Shown: positions 34,013 to 43,228 of the stretch, in pieces | Layout of the letters: each line of letters begins with the position of its first letter | Position numbering within the stretch: position 1 is the first letter of the stretch | Program-made: the position numbers and the translations under genes | NCBI RefSeq assembly: GCF_031585635.1 | Contig: NZ_CP134196.1 | Span: forward strand, 186,001 to 250,000 | DNA length: 64,000 nt | From: Paraburkholderia sp. FT54 | Lineage (GTDB): Bacteria > Pseudomonadota > Gammaproteobacteria > Burkholderiales > Burkholderiaceae | Direction: 5' to 3' | Notes under the pieces: generated by a model | What the model saw: the letters and a program-made list of their open reading frames with translations, nothing else | Databases searched by the model: none | Told to the model about the DNA's origin: nothing

Positions 34013-34631
34013 GCCTGATATTCATTGAAAGGCGTTCCCGCAGCACCAAGGAGAGGGCGGCCGAGGTGTGGGCAATCGTCTCATGCAATTGGCCGAGGGG
34101 GAGCGCCGGCACGTGAACGAGCGCTTCGATCGCTTGGGGCAGGTTGCGACTCGCGCGCCAGTTTCGCGGCTCGCACACGTTCGTTAGTATGACCGGCCTG
34201 CACAGACGCATGCTGTCCAGCGACACGGATCGCAACAACTTCACGACGCAACGGACGGAACGTTGTTGTGGTTGCGCAAGTATGAAAGAGGGCGTGAGCA
34301 ACGGAAGCGCCGGTGGAGGACGTTGCGAATCGCGTCATTCGGTGGGCGAAGCTTGAACGGCCGGGCGGGGTCGCGTTGAACCGACGGGCAACCGGCAAAG
34401 TCGGCCAGCTCGGGCCGTTCGTCACCCGCAGCTCCAAACGGCTGGGGCGCCGCTTTCGCTATCAAGAAAAGACATTCATTGCGAAGGCGGACGACACTTG
34501 GTTCACGCAGTCGATGACCGCGTCGATCATGGGACAAATGAGCACCTTGATCAGGAGCAGCACATTGCCGATGTCAAAAGCCTTCGTACTCAAAGGATAA
34601 GATCCGGCGAACTGGGCGGGGATGGGACCGA
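34013..34631. other. About 620 bases without a recognisable gene
   Basis: Several open frames on both strands but none recognisable and none with a good start. It may contain decayed coding sequence downstream of the nitrile hydratase operon. Confidence 0.4.
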
Positions 34632-34991
34632 TCATGGCGGCCTTTCCCGGGGAGGCGGTGGGGTCAGGGCCGACGCCAGGCTTGCGATTTCGACCGGCGA
34701 CAGCACGCCAGCCTCAAGCATGGTCTGCTCAAGCGCAACCAGGAAGCGCTGGTAGTAATTCCACTGGGGCTGGCCGGGGCACTGTCCGGCTTCCCACTGC
34801 GCGATCGAGCGGATGAGGTTCTGGCGGAAATCCTCCCACTCGAAATAGCCGGCCTTGGAAAGCGACAACGCCAGGCCGAAGACCTTGCGTTCCCATGGAT
34901 GACCGAAGCGCAGCTTGCCTTGTGAGCGTGGCGGCGAATCGGGCTGGCCGAGCATGCTGGATGCCGCGTATTCCTCAAAGCGCGTGAACAT
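34632..34991 (-). CDS. Nitrile hydratase accessory protein
   Basis: A 119-residue protein of the nitrile hydratase activator family, related to the N-terminal part of the beta subunit. In cobalt enzymes such proteins bring metal to the alpha subunit and help oxidise its Cys ligands by subunit swapping. Visible features are 'RFGHPWERKVFGLALSLSKA' and 'FEWEDFRQNLIRSIAQWEAG', the helical motif shared with NHase beta. It starts two bases after the alpha-subunit stop, so the two are translationally coupled. Length is normal. Confidence 0.85.
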   Translation of the reverse strand: MFTRFEEYAASSMLGQPDSPPRSQGKLRFGHPWERKVFGLALSLSKAGYFEWEDFRQNLIRSIAQWEAGQCPGQPQWNYYQRFLVALEQTMLEAGVLSPVEIASLASALTPPPPRERPP

Positions 34992-34993
34992 GG

Positions 34994-35632
34994 CTACACC
35001 GTAGCAGACGCGCCGGCCGGGGGAGCGACGAGCGCCACGCCCATCATGGATTCGGGGGTGACGAGTTCCGCCAGTTCGGCTTCGCTCATGCCACCGGTGC
35101 CGGCCGGCCGCTCCGGCACGACGAACCAGCGGATCTGCGCGCTGCTGTCCCATACCTTGACCTGAACGTCATCCCTGATTGGCACGCCGAACTCCTTGAG
35201 CACCGCGCGCGGCTCGCGCACGCCGCGGGCCCGAAACACCGGGTCCTTGTACCAGTACGGCGGCAGGCCGAGCACCGGCCACGGATAGCACGAGCACAGC
35301 GTGCAGATGATCAGGTTGTGCACGCCGTTGCCGTTGGCGACCGCGGCCATGTGCTCGCCTTCCGCTCCGGTCATGCCGGCCGGGAAATTCATTTCTGCGA
35401 TCGCCTTTGGCGTGTCTTCGATCAACCGCTGCTTGAATGCGGGGTCCACCCACGCACGGGCGACCAGGCGCGCGCCGTTGAAGGGCCCGGCGACCGTCTC
35501 GAAGTGCTTCAGGACCGTGTCGACCGAATCGCTGCCGATGACGCCCTTCTCGATCAGCAACGCCTCGAGCGCGCGGACCTTGGCGGCACTCTCGGATTCG
35601 CGGTCGTCGTCGTATTCAAAGAGTTCGCTCAT
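34994..35632 (-). CDS. nthA: Nitrile hydratase alpha subunit (cobalt type)
   Basis: A 212-residue catalytic subunit that hydrates nitriles to amides in the cytoplasm. The metal site is the claw motif at Cys110, Cys113 and Cys115 in 'CTLCSCYPWPVLGLPPYWYK'. Thr in the second position ('CTLC' rather than 'CSLC') is the usual mark of non-corrin cobalt enzymes. The helical N-terminus ('VRALEALLIEKGVI') and 'RLVARAWVDPAFKQRL' are typical. The gene order beta-alpha-accessory is that of cobalt-type operons in several bacteria. The adjacent cobalt genes fit. Confidence 0.92.
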   Translation of the reverse strand: MSELFEYDDDRESESAAKVRALEALLIEKGVIGSDSVDTVLKHFETVAGPFNGARLVARAWVDPAFKQRLIEDTPKAIAEMNFPAGMTGAEGEHMAAVANGNGVHNLIICTLCSCYPWPVLGLPPYWYKDPVFRARGVREPRAVLKEFGVPIRDDVQVKVWDSSAQIRWFVVPERPAGTGGMSEAELAELVTPESMMGVALVAPPAGASATV

Positions 35633-35659
35633 GCTTCGCTCCGTATCAATGAAGGCCAG

Positions 35660-36403
35660 TCAGTTCGAGGCTTCGAGATAGGCTTCGAACAGGTCGGCAT
35701 AGATCGTCGTGTTAGGTTCGCTCTTTTGCTTGCCCCAGATATCCTCGGCGGCAAACGCCACGCGATAGACGGGCATCGGCGCGCCGATGCCGTCCGGGCC
35801 CGTGGAAACGAAATAGGAGTACGCGCCCGGGTATACGAGATCGACTGTGCCATGCTTGTTGCGCAAGTACCCCGGCAGGCGCGTGTGATCGACCGCGTCG
35901 GGATCGGCGACCGTCACACGGGCCCCCTGCGCGAAGCGTGGCGTCCCGCCGAGCGGGCGCAGTGGCGAATCGCCGTGCATCAGGTAATCGACGATTTGTG
36001 CCGAAATGGCCGGTTTGGCACTGGCAGGCAATGGCGCATCGGGGTTGGCGCGGTAGTAGTTGGTCTTGCTGACCAGTTCGTCCGCCGACACGTAGCCCTG
36101 ATCGACAAAGAACTGCGCGATGCCCATCAGCCATTTCTCGTAGTAGCGGTACTTGAAGTACTCGAACGGATTCATGTCTTCCGCGCCGGCGCGCAGCGAC
36201 GCCCAGGTCCACTTTTCCTTGAACGCGGTCGGCAGCGTCTTAACCGGATAGTTCTGGAGCGCGTCCGACAGGTGGGTGCTTTCCGCCATCATCACGGTGT
36301 GAATGCCGAAGATGCGCTTTTCCCATTCCTCCGCAAAGACACGGGTGTCCAGGTTGACTGGCCCGAGATTCTCGAGGCCACCGAGGGTGTGTGCTAGTTT
36401 CAT
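35660..36403 (-). CDS. nthB: Nitrile hydratase beta subunit
   Basis: A 247-residue structural subunit that forms the active-site channel with alpha. It begins 'MKLAHTLGGLENLGPVN', and continues 'MNPFEYFKYRYYEKWLMGIA' and 'TRLPGYLRNKHGTVDLVYPG', the SH3-like C-terminal domain that contacts the metal site. 'YRVAFAAEDIWG' is the conserved end. The ribosome site AAGGAA lies upstream of ATG 36403. The alpha gene follows after 27 bases. The longer open frame to 36700 overlaps the upstream GTPase and is not used. Confidence 0.92.
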   Translation of the reverse strand: MKLAHTLGGLENLGPVNLDTRVFAEEWEKRIFGIHTVMMAESTHLSDALQNYPVKTLPTAFKEKWTWASLRAGAEDMNPFEYFKYRYYEKWLMGIAQFFVDQGYVSADELVSKTNYYRANPDAPLPASAKPAISAQIVDYLMHGDSPLRPLGGTPRFAQGARVTVADPDAVDHTRLPGYLRNKHGTVDLVYPGAYSYFVSTGPDGIGAPMPVYRVAFAAEDIWGKQKSEPNTTIYADLFEAYLEASN

Positions 36404-36527
36404 CGCGAGTTTCCTTGCGAACAGGGGCGTATCGGCGAGGGCGGGCTCGTCGATGCTGACGGGAGGGCTTCGATCACTATCACTGTGGGTTCCTTTCGAG
36501 AAAGAGACAGCAGTCGAACAGGACAAC

Positions 36528-37523
36528 TCAGGCCGCGAGGCATTCAGCGAACGATTTGCGCAGACGATGCGGGTCGATACCACGGCCGATAAAGACCAGG
36601 CAGTTGCGGCGCGCCTCGTCGCGCCGCCAGGCACGGCCGGGACGAGCCTCCAGCAACATGTGCACGCTGTGGAACAGGAACTGGCGCGGCTCGTCGACAA
36701 AGTTCAGCACCCCCTTCATGCGCATCAGCCGCGTGCCCTCCTCCTGGACGAGCAGGTTGACCCAGCGGTTGAAGCGCGTCGGGTCGAGCCGCCTGTCCTC
36801 GACAATCGAGTACGACTGGATCGAACTGTCGTGCTCGTGGTCGTGCTCGGCGTCTTCGTCGAGCAGGTCCGGTTCGATGGCCAGCACGGCAGGCAGGGAG
36901 AAGCGCTTCACGCCGAGCAAGTCGTCAGCCGGCACGGATGAGCGCGTCGACGCAAAGAGCGTGGCGGTTGGGTTCAGCGATTTCACCTCGGCCTCGATCG
37001 CGGCGCGCTCGCCGTCATCGACGAGATCGAGCTTGTTGACGATCACGACGTCGGCGAAGGCCACCTGCTCGCGAGCGATCTCGTCCTGGATCTGCTGGGG
37101 AAAATGCCGGGCGTCGACGAGGGTGACGACGGACTCGAGCTCCACGAGCTCACGCACGTCGGGATCGGCGAGGAAGGTCTGGAGGACGGGTGCCGGATCG
37201 GCAAGGCCCGAGGTCTCGACGATCAGCCTGTCGACCGGCGTGCCGCTGACGCGGCTGCGCGCCAGCAGTTCCTTGATGCCGGCGACGAGGTCGACGCGCA
37301 CCGTGCAGCAAATGCAGCCGTTGTTGATCTCGACCAGCGCCTGCTCGTCGGCCACGATCAACTGGCCGTCGATGCCGACCTCTCCGAATTCGTTGACGAC
37401 GATGCCAATGCGCTCGATCGCGCGCTGTTCGATCAGGTGATTGACCAGCGTGGTCTTGCCGGCACCCAGGAACCCCGAGATGACGGTGACCGGAACTTTG
37501 GCATAGCGGGTGGTGTGAATCAT
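36528..37523 (-). CDS. CobW-family (G3E) metallochaperone GTPase
   Basis: A 331-residue GTPase of the COG0523/CobW family, which deliver metals to target enzymes. Walker A is 'GFLGAGKT' (residues 17-24). The metal-binding CXCC is at Cys70-Cys73 in 'NNGCICCTV'. The nucleotide-specificity motif is 'VNKLDLV'. A His-rich metal-binding stretch ('[12 protein letters not shown]') precedes the C-terminal CobW_C domain. Located between the cobalt transporter genes and nitrile hydratase, it very probably feeds cobalt to the hydratase. The ribosome site is GAGGGG. It is 124 bases upstream of the beta subunit gene. Confidence 0.9.
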   Translation of the reverse strand: MIHTTRYAKVPVTVISGFLGAGKTTLVNHLIEQRAIERIGIVVNEFGEVGIDGQLIVADEQALVEINNGCICCTVRVDLVAGIKELLARSRVSGTPVDRLIVETSGLADPAPVLQTFLADPDVRELVELESVVTLVDARHFPQQIQDEIAREQVAFADVVIVNKLDLVDDGERAAIEAEVKSLNPTATLFASTRSSVPADDLLGVKRFSLPAVLAIEPDLLDEDAEHDHEHDSSIQSYSIVEDRRLDPTRFNRWVNLLVQEEGTRLMRMKGVLNFVDEPRQFLFHSVHMLLEARPGRAWRRDEARRNCLVFIGRGIDPHRLRKSFAECLAA

Positions 37524-37596
37524 CTACACCCCTCATGTTTCAGATGACGACAAAGTGAAAGGAGGAAGTACGCCGGTGAACGCATGTCGGCACCCT

Positions 37597-38167
37597 TCAA
37601 GCGCGGGCGTCACCCAGTTCGCTGCGCTCGACCCACACACCGAACAACAGGCCGATCGTCGTCCACATGATCACCTGCATGCCAATGGCCGCGACGCGAA
37701 ACTTCCAGGCCACGACTGCAGGAAATATCGCAGACACTTCGCTGATTGCCGGCAGGCGAGCTGCACCGCCGTGATGATTGCGATGAACACGAGTCCAGCG
37801 AGGATCGATGCATTCCATTGCCCCACCTTGACTGCTAGCTGACGGCGCACGTCGAGCGAAAAGATATCGTCGCGACCGAAATCGCGATCATCAGGAAAAA
37901 CAGGGAGGTGCGATAGCCGATTGTTTCCGGATTGCCGACCGATGGAGGATTTGCCGGATATTTGACGTTCGGCACGATGACGAGCGCGACGAATGCCGCC
38001 AACGCGAGCCACGCGGACAGTGGTCGCGCCGAGATCCGCCCGAAGCGGCCGTACGCGTATGCGAAGGTCACCGCAAACAATCCACCGAACGCGGCGCCGT
38101 AGGTCACGACGCCCGTCAGAAGTCCTATGCCCGCCAGCATCCCGCGCAAGAGCAGCTTTCCAATCAT
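37597..38167 (-). pseudogene. cbtA: CbtA cobalt transporter subunit, two frameshifts
   Basis: The minus strand encodes a CbtA membrane protein in three frames: 'MIGKLLLRGMLAGIGLLTGV' and on to 'FFLMIAISVATI' in frame one, 'LDVRRQLAVKVGQWNASILA' to 'IITAVQLA' in the next, and 'LPAISEVSAIFPAVVAWKFR' to 'VWVERSELGDARA' in the third. Joined, they give about 190 residues with the expected hydrophobic segments. Frameshifts lie near 37860 and 37750. CbtA works with CbtB to import cobalt under cobalamin-riboswitch control. Either the gene is dead or the sequence has two errors here. It starts 13 bases after cbtB. Confidence 0.75.
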
Positions 38168-38180
38168 CCGGGCCTCCGCG

Positions 38181-38390
38181 TCAGTGACAGGGGAAGCCCA
38201 GCAGATGCCGGCCGTCATGCACGAACTCATGTACGTACATACCGGGTACGATCGAGGTCGCGCCCTCTTCCGCACCGACGAAATAGATTGCAAGCAGCAG
38301 AATCAGGCCAGCGAACACGACCCAGGGCAACAGTTCACGGACGGGGATGGGGGTTGGCGTGACGACCGGTTTCAGGATTGCTTCACTCAT
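38181..38390 (-). CDS. cbtB: CbtB cobalt transporter subunit
   Basis: A 69-residue protein with one transmembrane helix ('LLPWVVFAGLILLLAIYFVG'). The C-terminal His-rich motif is 'YVHEFVHDGRHLLGFPCH', the diagnostic metal-binding end of CbtB. It is the first gene after the riboswitch-like leader and precedes cbtA. Length is normal for the family. Confidence 0.88.
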   Translation of the reverse strand: MSEAILKPVVTPTPIPVRELLPWVVFAGLILLLAIYFVGAEEGATSIVPGMYVHEFVHDGRHLLGFPCH

Positions 38391-38411
38391 GTTGAAACCT
38401 CCCGGGGGTAT

Positions 38412-38530
38412 CGCGTCCCGTAGACAGCAGAGGAAGTACGAAGGCAGGCCAAGTTCCCGGAAGTGGGGATTCCCGGTTACAGTGGCGCCACTACGCCGCG
38501 ATTACACTGGCTTTCGCGCTTCGTATCGGG
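38412..38530 (-). promoter_or_regulatory. Cobalamin riboswitch-like leader of cbtBA
   Basis: Read on the minus strand, the leader contains GCGCCACTGTAACCGGGA, then CCCACTTCCGGGAA, then GGCCTGCCTTCG. These are the conserved blocks of the 3' half of proteobacterial B12 riboswitches (CGCCACTGT..CCGGGA, GGGAAG, and the B12-box end CTGCCTTCG). It lies directly before cbtB, the usual target. The 5' half (P1-P5 region) is less clear, and the B12 box 'AGCCAGGAGACC' portion is shortened, so the element may be degenerate. Confidence 0.65.
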
Positions 38531-38885
38531 AGATTGTACGCGTGAATTCAGCGACGTTGTAAGCCACTTGGAATGGTAGGCAAGCGTCGTGCACTGCGGC
38601 ATGAGCGCGTTCGCACACTGTTACGCAACGCGATCGTGTTCCCAATATTCGTCAACGATTGGCCGGTGATTATCGTGATTGGGCGGTGACTATCATTTAT
38701 CTGCTGCGACACATGTCCGTGCCTGACCCGTGCGGATCCTGCGGCAGGAAACGCCACAAGGCGAGGCGGCCCGTCAGAAGCGGTGAAACCGGAGCGCCGA
38801 ATGCTCTGGTCAGCTTTTTCTTAGCACCATTCCTTTACGGGAATCGAATGAACTGCCGGGATGATGCGATAGACCGAACATCAGA
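38531..38885. other. Intergenic, nothing recognised
   Basis: About 350 bases upstream of the cobalt operon. It should contain the operon promoter. A direct repeat-like pair, GATTGGCCGGTGATTATC and GATTGGGCGGTGACTATC, lies at 38658-38695. Confidence 0.4.
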
Positions 38886-39434
38886 TCAGCGCACACTGGG
38901 CGGCGCTGACTTCAATTCCTGCAAAAGCGCCAGCGCTTTCGAGGCGCCCATCCGATGGGCCGCATCGGCTGCACTGACGCCCGATGCATCGGTAGCGTCA
39001 AGATTGGCGCCGCGGCTGACCAGATACTCGACGATCCCGGTGCGGTCGAACATCGCCGCGATCATCAGCGCCGTGCGCCCGTCGGGCGATGCACCTTCGA
39101 TATCGGCGCCGTACGCGAGCAACAGCTTGATCATCGGCAGATCGCCCTTGAAGGCGGCGCCTGCCAGCGGCGTCTGTCCGTTGCTGTTGCGAAGATCTGG
39201 ATCGGAGCGATGCTGAAGCAACACGCGCACCGTTTCCAGATGTCCGTGATACGCGGCCAGCATCAAGAGACTGTCGCCGCGATGATTACGCAGGTTCGGC
39301 GACAAACCTTTGCCAAGTAGTGCGCCAAGAGTTTCCGCGTCGCCTGCGCGGGCGAGATCGAATACCGCGTTCGCGAATTCGAACGTATCGTCGTCGAGCT
39401 CGCTCGCGGGCGGGGAATTGCGGACGGCTCGCAT
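38886..39434 (-). CDS. Ankyrin-repeat protein
   Basis: A 182-residue protein made of about four ankyrin repeats: 'NHRGDSLLMLAAYHGHLETV', 'NSNGQTPLAGAAFKGDLPMI', 'SPDGRTALMIAAMFDRTGIV', and a degenerate last one, 'DASGVSAADAAHRMGASKAL'. No signal peptide is present. Proteins of this size are often encoded beside catalases (AnkB with KatB) and are thought to support catalase activity; here the only catalase is 25 kb away. The start at 39434 fits the repeat boundary. Confidence 0.85.
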   Translation of the reverse strand: MRAVRNSPPASELDDDTFEFANAVFDLARAGDAETLGALLGKGLSPNLRNHRGDSLLMLAAYHGHLETVRVLLQHRSDPDLRNSNGQTPLAGAAFKGDLPMIKLLLAYGADIEGASPDGRTALMIAAMFDRTGIVEYLVSRGANLDATDASGVSAADAAHRMGASKALALLQELKSAPPSVR

Positions 39435-39664
39435 TTTAGTATTCCTCTACACACGATGGATGGAAAGTCACTATTCAAGGCAAACCCTGCGGGAAGACTG
39501 GTCGTCCAACATAAATGACACAACTAAGAATCGATGCATACAATGTGGGCTCAGATATTTCGATAAGTGGTCGAGCATACTCATGCATACCTCCACAACA
39601 TTCGTCGTCGTCTCATTCGCTTTGAGCATCACCTCGACATTCGTGCAGCATTCCTCAAACTGCG

Positions 39665-40861
39665 TTACTGACTCGTCTGCTGGAACATCTTCAGACGTAC
39701 GGAGAAGTTCTTTTCGTAGGAATCTGTCGATTGATACCCCAAGGGGGAAGGCGTTTTCGATGATCCGCTACTCTGTCGATGACACGCCTGAGCGTGACAG
39801 CCAGGTGCATACAGTTCCCGATCAAGGCACGTTTCGCTTTGATAGTGAAGGCGATACTGCCTAGGCGAGATGCCCAGACATCTTTGGAAGACGCATCTCA
39901 TGCGATCTGGATTCCCAAAGCCACACGCATAAGCGATCGCTTTCAAAGGAATTTCGCTCCCCTGCAGCATGACGCGCGCAGCGTTCATGCGGGCATCCAT
40001 GACATATTCGGCAGGCGAAATTTTCGTGTCGTGGACGAACGTGCGAGCGAATGTACGAATGCTCATGTTCGCAATGCGTGCGAGAGCTTTGACCGACAGG
40101 TCATCGGCTAGATTCGACAGGACGTATTGCTGGACTTGTGCAACCCGCGAACAGCCTTTCACAGATGGCGTGAAGTGGGGACTCGACTGGGATTTCCCAC
40201 CCGCGCGCTGCATGGACGCGTAGAGCCGCTCGGCAACTTTCGACGCGACTTCACTGCCTTTGTCCAGGTTCAGCAGGTGAAGGGGGAGATCGACTGCTGC
40301 TGTTGCGCCGGCCGACGTATAGACGTTGCCGTCCTCAACAAAAGGCCGGTCGACTTCGACACGGGCGGTAGGGCACAACGCCGCAAGCTCGTCTGCATAG
40401 TTAGCGTGAATGGTGATCATTCGGTGATCCAGCAGGCCGGCGCGCGCCAGAATGAAGACGCCACTGCAGATCGCGCCGAAGCATCGCGCCTGCCGACTTG
40501 CACGCTTAAGCCACGCATAGCTCTCGTCGGTGAACTCCCGACGAACCAGTCCGGGGCCGCCCGCCACAAGCAGCAGGTCGTATGCATCATGCGCGTTACT
40601 GAAATGTCTGTCGGCGAAAATGGCCAATCCGTTTGAACATCGAAGCGGCCCATGCTCCAGCCCCACTACTTCCACTCGATAGTGCGAGTCCGCCGACGGG
40701 AAGCGGTTGGCTTCCGCGAAGACGTCGAGGGGCCCACAAATGTCCCGCGATTGGACACCGGGAAAAGCGACTATAGCGACGCTTCTCATGCGGCTGCTCA
40801 TATCCCTGAACGGCCGCGGGTGCGACAGCGTGGATGGTCTGGTAGCGATGGGGGTGTTCAT
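39665..40861 (-). CDS. GlxA-family AraC-type transcription regulator
   Basis: A 398-residue regulator. Residues about 25-195 form a DJ-1/PfpI-like sensing domain with 'DLLLVAGGPGLVRREF' and the nucleophile-elbow segment 'CFGAICSGVFILARAG'. Residues about 225-330 are the AraC DNA-binding domain with 'LSVKALARIANMSIRTFART' and 'SEIPLKAIAYACGFGNPDRM'. About 60 C-terminal residues beyond 'ISPRQYRLHYQS' are unusual and may come from a lost stop codon. AAAGGA lies upstream of ATG 40861. Family members sense amino compounds or quaternary amines; the target here is unknown. Confidence 0.88.
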   Translation of the reverse strand: MNTPIATRPSTLSHPRPFRDMSSRMRSVAIVAFPGVQSRDICGPLDVFAEANRFPSADSHYRVEVVGLEHGPLRCSNGLAIFADRHFSNAHDAYDLLLVAGGPGLVRREFTDESYAWLKRASRQARCFGAICSGVFILARAGLLDHRMITIHANYADELAALCPTARVEVDRPFVEDGNVYTSAGATAAVDLPLHLLNLDKGSEVASKVAERLYASMQRAGGKSQSSPHFTPSVKGCSRVAQVQQYVLSNLADDLSVKALARIANMSIRTFARTFVHDTKISPAEYVMDARMNAARVMLQGSEIPLKAIAYACGFGNPDRMRCVFQRCLGISPRQYRLHYQSETCLDRELYAPGCHAQACHRQSSGSSKTPSPLGYQSTDSYEKNFSVRLKMFQQTSQ

Positions 40862-41536
40862 GGAAAATCCTTTCGTGGCGCGTGAGCGCGAATGCCGATA
40901 TAGATTTCATCTGATGAATTGCTTCATTGAAGGGCTCGTTACGCGGGCCAGCGGCTATCGGGTGGGCAGTGTGCGGGGACGGCGCGGGCACGCCAGGACA
41001 GGCTTGGCGGACTTCCCATCGAGCCTGGCGGGGATGCAAACTGATGGGTGGGTTGCGGGCATCGACGCCCACGGGTCTCTGACACCAGGCGCTGAAGTGA
41101 GTCGGGCCGTACGATGAGATGATGGGTAGTCGGCTGTGGGCAGCACGGGATCAAGAGCCATATTATAAGTACTGCTATCAGATGTTACCTCAGAAATCGC
41201 ATTGCTTTCGACGTTCAACATCGTGTCCCTCTCTTTAGCGAAGAGTGAAGCAGCAATCGAACTATGGATCGAGGTCAAATAACCACTGACTTGCAGCTAT
41301 TGAATGCAAATCGCGGAAAGGTGCGACGGTACGGCGATAGATGTGCTGCCAAGTCACGGCGCGAACGTGTATTCCGGATAAGCGTTACTGATATATGTCA
41401 AGTTGTCAGGTCAACTGGCACGACGATTCCTTGAAACAGTTAATCAAGCGAACGGGGCCGACGGGTAGCCCGGATGGCGAGGTTGACTGGGCCACGGAGC
41501 GTGGTATGCCCTGTCATAACGCCGAGCGTCACCTTG
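40862..41536. other. Intergenic, no gene recognised
   Basis: About 675 bases upstream of the regulator. Only short frames without recognisable products. Confidence 0.45.
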
Positions 41537-41633
41537 ATGAAAGAACAGTAGGTCTTGCCGAAGGGCAAATCTATTCTACGGGGGGATAAGCTGACGCCGC
41601 GTTAGCGTAACTCGCCTATACGATGGTATAAGC
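41537..41633. repeat. ~98-bp non-coding repeat, copy C
   Basis: Aligns to copies A (18104) and B (60240). It carries AATCTATTCTACGG, GGATAAGCTGACGCCGCG and TTAGCGTAACTCG. It ends just before the esterase pseudogene. Confidence 0.6.
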
Positions 41634-41643
41634 GCATCAAGCA

Positions 41644-42515
41644 GGCTTCATCTGGACCCGCGTGGTTCAGGTCTACGTGCCCCGGGACGCTCGCGGACAA
41701 AGAGCCCTGCCATTCATCGTGTCGGGAGACGGCATTCCGGCATCGGCAGGTGTTGTTCCGCTGTTCCGCATTGAGCCGTTGCTGTTCCCGGCCCTGGACA
41801 ATCTGATCCGTGAGCGGCGAGTCCCGCCGATGGTGGCCATCACCGTCGAGAACGGCGGCCAGGACGCACAAGGGAGCCAGCGCGGGTTCGAGTACGATTC
41901 CATAAACGGGCAGTACGCGGAATTCATCGAGACCGAGGTATTGCCCCAGGTCGAGAAAATAGCGGGCATCCGCCTCACCCACGATCCTGCGGGCCGGATC
42001 GCCATGGGGTTCAGCGCGAGCGCCGAAGCGGCCTTCACCATGGCCTGGTTCCACCCCGAACTCTTCGGCAAGGTCCTCTCCTATTCCCCGACCTTCACCA
42101 ACCAGCAGTGGCCACACAACCCCAACCTTCCGGGCGGGGCCTGGCAATATCACAGCCAGTACGCGGGCCCGCCTCCGACGCAGCTTCTGCAAACGGAAAG
42201 CTTCAACGTTCCCACGCCGGTCGCAGCGAACCAGTCGCCGGCTTGCCCCTCGTTCCCAACAGTCCCAGGAAGCCTATCCGGGTGTGGTACGAGGTGGGTG
42301 ATTACGACGGCTGGTATCCCAACCCGATGGCGGACGGGATGCACGATTATGTGCTCGCTTGCGAGAACATGGCCAAGGCGCTCGCTGCGAAAGGGTACGA
42401 GTACCAGTTCATCTTCGCCCACAATGCCGGGCATGTAGACCTTGCCACCATCAAACAGACGCTGCCGAATGCCATAGCGTATCTGATGGGTGGATATCAG
42501 CCGAATGGAGATTAG
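41644..42515 (+). pseudogene. Esterase (enterochelin esterase-like), broken
   Basis: The plus frame from about 41650 reads 'VVQVYVPRDARGQRALPFIV', 'RVPPMVAITVENGGQDAQ', and the nucleophile elbow 'IAMGFSASAEAAFTMAWFHP'. After about 42190 the frame shifts and 'KPIRVWYEVGDYDGWYPNPM' then 'YEYQFIFAHNAGHVDLATIK' (catalytic His region) follow in another frame, ending at 42515. The N-terminus with a signal peptide is missing as well. The original was probably a secreted or periplasmic esterase of the Esterase D superfamily. Confidence 0.75.
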
Positions 42516-42942
42516 GATCGCAACACGGCGGCTTTAACCGGTGCGCCTGGATTTCCAGGACCGGCAACGGCTCAGGAAAGTTTGATACTTCGATGCCGCG
42601 CGGCAAATTGGACTGGCGGCTGCCCACAGCCGCGCGGTCGAGGTACAACATTACACTATCTAGCAGGCGAAAAGCAGAGATACCAGACGCGTCGACAAGA
42701 GGTATGGCTGGCATGCTGCGCCGGGCGAACACGTATTGGATGCGCTATTGCCACCCCAGTCATGCGCTCATGCGCGGTGCGGGCCCAAGAGTCTGCGCGA
42801 CAATCTGCGCCATATTTCAATCATGACCACTTCGGCGTACCTCGGGCGACGACATCAACCGCGCCAAACAGGTCACCGAGGACCGCCTGTAACCAACTCG
42901 TGAGGGCCGTTCTCGACAGCTGATTGAGTGGAATGGTAATTT
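42516..42942. other. Intergenic debris
   Basis: About 430 bases without a recognisable gene between the esterase and an IS66 fragment. Confidence 0.4.
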
Positions 42943-43164
42943 GGTACCCACCAACTTATGGTGGGCACCAAACTGGACGAGACATGGAGTGGGCGCGCGA
43001 GCGGCGGTGCGTACATGCGACCGAATTTCCCAACTGAGTTCAAGCGGCACCTGGTCCAGCAATCCTTTGAGCCGGGGGCGTCGGTAGCGCTGATCGCCCG
43101 CGAGAACGACATTAACGCCAACCTTCTGTTCAAGTGGCGCCGGCATTATCTTGACGGTGCCTAG
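42943..43164 (+). pseudogene. IS66-family TnpA fragment
   Basis: The frame reads 'YMRPNFPTEFKRHLVQQSFE', then 'ASVALIARENDINANLLFKW', then 'RRHYLDGA', the N-terminal helix-turn-helix of IS66 TnpA. It stops after about 50 homologous residues; the rest of TnpA, TnpB and the DDE protein are absent. A near-perfect 10-bp inverted repeat (42943-42952 with 42960-42969) overlaps its start. Confidence 0.65.
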
Positions 43165-43228
43165 CTAGGGTCCGCCGGCGTTGCCGGAACACACGAAGCC
43201 GGCAACCGATAGCAGGAGTCCAGGATTG

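Noticed and set aside
35318..36397. A 359-codon plus-strand frame across nitrile hydratase alpha/beta.
   Set aside because: Runs across two well-supported minus-strand genes and has shadow-type composition.
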